Shown here: piece after piece, positions 32,811-35,120 of the stretch
How the letters are laid out: each line of letters begins with the position of its first letter
Numbering within the stretch: the stretch's first letter is position 1
NCBI GenBank assembly: GCA_035513275.1
Contig: DATKCJ010000064.1
Coordinates: 1 to 35,120, forward strand
Source: DATKCJ01 sp035513275
GTDB lineage: Bacteria; Verrucomicrobiota; Verrucomicrobiia; Opitutales; Opitutaceae
Direction of reading: 5' to 3'
DNA: 35,120 nucleotides
Notes under the pieces: model-generated
What the model was told of the DNA's origin: nothing
What the model saw: only the letters and a program-made list of their open reading frames with translations
Database searches by the model: none
Position numbers and translations under genes: made by a program

Positions 32811-33128
32811 TCATTCCCCTTCCGATTTCACCCGTTCATGCAGCTCTCGCAAATAGTCGAAGATGTAGAGCCCCGTGCGGTGCCCGTCGGAAAAATCGAA
32901 ACGGATCGCGTAGTTTCCCACGCGCTCCCAACCCGTGACCGTGACGCCCGGAAACGTGCGCTGATTCGAACCGCCCATCTTGCGGCCAAACAAGTCGCGC
33001 TCGCCCACGTTTTCCGCGCTCGGCGAATTCGCGCGCAGGAACTCCGCGGGAAAGAAACTCTCCATGCCGTCGCTCCAGCGGATGGCGACTTCCGCGCCGA
33101 TGATCTCGATGTGCTTGGGCTCGACCAT
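32811..33128 (-). CDS. DUF971 (gamma-butyrobetaine hydroxylase N-like) protein
   Basis: A 105-residue protein matching the DUF971 domain, which is found alone in bacteria and at the N-terminus of some 2-oxoglutarate dioxygenases. Visible family features: IRWSDGMESFFPAEFLRANSP split here for brevity, GWERVGNYAIRFDFSDGH and GLYIFDYLREL near the end. The open frame runs further upstream, but that part is repeat sequence; ATG 33128 (MVEPKHIEII) begins the domain, and 33167 is an alternative. The gene is flanked by repeats on both sides. Role unknown; solo members are sometimes near iron-sulfur genes, which is not seen here. Confidence 0.82.
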   Translation of the reverse strand: MVEPKHIEIIGAEVAIRWSDGMESFFPAEFLRANSPSAENVGERDLFGRKMGGSNQRTFPGVTVTGWERVGNYAIRFDFSDGHRTGLYIFDYLRELHERVKSEGE

Positions 33129-33191
33129 TGGGTGGGCGCGACCAAAGTGTTTCGCGCCGCCATGCATGACAAACCGATTCGCGGCCTTCCG

Positions 33192-33351
33192 AGGTAGGAG
33201 CCCGCTTGCGGGCGATTCAGTGTTGCTGCGGCATCTTGCCTCAGATGGTCGAACAATGCGGCTGCCCCTCGACAGGCTCGGGGTCCTGAGCTTGTCGAAC
33301 GGAGAAGCCGCAGCCACTTTGAGGCAATCGCCCGCAAGCGGGCTCCTACCT
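33192..33351. repeat. Inverted REP pair with a nested second hairpin
   Basis: The arms at 33192-33216 and 33327-33351 are perfect 25-base reverse complements, each with GTAG and the GCCCGC-TT-GCGGGC hairpin, as in 15831-15911. Between them, 33269-33298 is an unrelated palindrome (TCGACAGGCTC / GAGCTTGTCGA, one mismatch). Confidence 0.82.
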
Positions 33352-33384
33352 GCCGAGGCGAATCGGCGCCTTCTCGATCCCGCG

Positions 33385-33426
33385 CAAAACGCAAAACGCC
33401 CGGCGGCCATTGCGGCTGCCGGGCGT
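33385..33426 (-). terminator. Rho-independent terminator of the glycine-zipper gene
   Basis: On the minus strand, 18 bases after the gene's stop, the stem ACGCCCGGC pairs with GCCGGGCGT (33396-33426) and is followed by TTTTGCGTTTTG, a U-rich tract. Good evidence for intrinsic termination on this strand. Confidence 0.78.
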
Positions 33427-33443
33427 CGCGAAAACAGTTTCAC

Positions 33444-33944
33444 TCAACGTCCTTGCAGGCGGCGCGTCTCTTCGCGGGCGTCCGCCTCGCGGCGCTCGGC
33501 GTCGTCGATCGCGCGGATGCGCGCCTCGGCTGCCGCTCGGTCGGCTCTCACCTGCGCGAGTTCTGCCTCCGCCTGGCGCGCGCGCTCCTGTGCCTCGTAG
33601 ACTTCGCGATCCGTCACGTCGCGACCGGCGGCAATCGAGCGCTCACGCTCGACTTCGTATTCGAGCTCGCGCTGACGCTGGGCCGCATGTCGCGCACGCG
33701 CATACTCGCGATCGCGCTCGACGCCGACCTGGCTGCCGATCAGCCCGCCAGCCAACGCGCCGATCGCGGCGCCACCGGCGGCTTCGCCCGACTGGTGCCC
33801 GACGACGGCGCCGGCCGCTGCACCGATCAAGGCGCCAAGCGTGGCACCCCGCGCAGTCTCGGAGTGCGGATCCACGTTGGTGCAACCGGAGAAGACGACC
33901 GCTCCGCCGAGCAGAATCGGAAGTGTGAAATGCTTTGTTTTCAT
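33444..33944 (-). CDS. Glycine-zipper outer-membrane lipoprotein
   Basis: A 166-residue lipoprotein with lipobox VFSGC (Cys21). Residues about 32-75 form a glycine zipper (GATLGALIGAAAGAVVG, GGAAIGALAGGLIGSQVG), as in YMGG/Omp-type small envelope proteins that insert or oligomerise in membranes. The remainder (78-166) is highly charged, Ala/Arg/Glu-rich coiled coil (ERARQAEAELAQVRADR). It stands alone with its own terminator. Likely an envelope structural or stress protein; the precise role is not known. Confidence 0.83.
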   Translation of the reverse strand: MKTKHFTLPILLGGAVVFSGCTNVDPHSETARGATLGALIGAAAGAVVGHQSGEAAGGAAIGALAGGLIGSQVGVERDREYARARHAAQRQRELEYEVERERSIAAGRDVTDREVYEAQERARQAEAELAQVRADRAAAEARIRAIDDAERREADAREETRRLQGR

Positions 33945-34202
33945 AGTGGTGATAGGTCCCTGATGTGACGACGGAGACCTGTCGACAATTCACTTTTTGA
34001 CCATTTCGGATGGCGCAAGTTCCCGCCACCACGGTCTCAGCGTTTGCAAACAAAGGGCTGGGAATCAGTTGCACAGCCGTGCGCACTTCCAAGATTGTGC
34101 TCGGAGCGCAACGGCGACTTAGGATTTTGTCGGGAAGGGACGGCCGCAGCAAACCGAGCATCCATGTTCATACTAGGCTCCCGATTCCGTCCCGGCAAAA
34201 TC
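33945..34202. other. Intergenic region between xylB and the glycine-zipper gene
   Basis: About 260 bases on the minus strand between two genes. The right half is the single inverted-repeat element at 34119-34206; the left half must carry the lipoprotein promoter but no convincing promoter boxes were seen. Confidence 0.5.

Positions 34203-34206
<4 letters not shown>
34119..34206. repeat. Inverted-repeat element, single unit (copy 3)
   Basis: Arms TTAGGATTTTGTCGGGA (34119-34135) and TCCCGGCAAAATCCTAG (34190-34206) surround about 54 bases. On the minus strand it begins TAGGATTTTGCC, and that TAG is the stop codon of the xylulokinase gene. Same family as the units at 5858-6102 and 14631-14883, without the linker. 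Confidence 0.72.

Positions 34207-35120
<914 letters not shown>

Larger units (their letters stand above)
33129..33443. other. 315-base region upstream of DUF971: repeats and a terminator
   Basis: Contains the inverted REP pair at 33192-33351 with a nested hairpin, and the terminator of the glycine-zipper gene at 33385-33426. No additional coding sequence is supported. Confidence 0.7.

Overview
The window is a GC-rich bacterial chromosome segment with dense gene packing and little obvious foreign cargo. The gene content points to a Gram-negative organism, most likely Verrucomicrobiota and perhaps Opitutae. The main clues are a fused LpxC-FabZ protein next to LpxA, an LPS-export operon (kdsC-lptC-lptA-lptB) running into hprK, two TolC-type outer-membrane channels, GYF_2 and PpiD-like proteins, and many short palindromic intergenic repeats. 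The taxonomic call is inference; no rRNA gene is present.

Layout. 1-4.6 kb (+): a MacAB-like tripartite exporter (TolC channel, HlyD adaptor, FtsX-type permease, LolD/MacB ATPase). 4.9-8.4 kb (-): kdsC-lptC-lptA-lptB-hprK, with overlapping ATGA junctions for the first three genes. 8.5-10.2 kb (-): a HEAT-repeat/Zn-ribbon/nuclease-like protein and a UPF0173 metallo-hydrolase. 10.3-13.2 kb (+): a SNF2 helicase and an entericidin-like lipoprotein. 13.3-13.7 kb: tRNA-His(GTG), a broken GIY-YIG endonuclease gene, and a scrambled second copy of part of the tRNA carrying two identical 18-bp palindromes. 13.8-17.8 kb: EEP phosphatase, REC-GGDEF diguanylate cyclase, DagK-like lipid kinase, miaA. 18.2-25.9 kb (-): argS, a GYF-domain membrane protein, YihY/BrkB, a PpiD-like chaperone, an FmdB-like Zn ribbon, and a second TolC channel. 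26-29.9 kb (+): a divergent thymidine-phosphorylase-family protein, a GT-C-like membrane protein, a beta-carbonic anhydrase. 29.9-32.7 kb: an EF-P-like factor (-), lpxC/fabZ and lpxA (+). 32.8-35.1 kb (-): a DUF971 protein, a glycine-zipper lipoprotein, and the C-terminal part of xylulokinase.

Together these genes are mostly cell-envelope biogenesis (lipid A, KDO, LPS transport, outer-membrane channels, periplasmic folding) mixed with translation housekeeping (ArgS, MiaA, tRNA-His, EF-P).

The most unusual content is between the genes. (1) A modular family of inverted-repeat elements has arms starting TAGGATTTTG or TAGGAATCTGTC; the arms co-vary within each copy, one composite architecture occurs twice, and the element start supplies the TAG stop codon of three genes. 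(2) REP-like palindromes are headed by the tetranucleotide GTAG. (3) Three 21-bp palindromes form a cluster after a tolC gene. (4) The rearranged tRNA-His copy. No transposase, integrase, CRISPR array or prophage gene is visible, so whatever spreads these repeats lies elsewhere.
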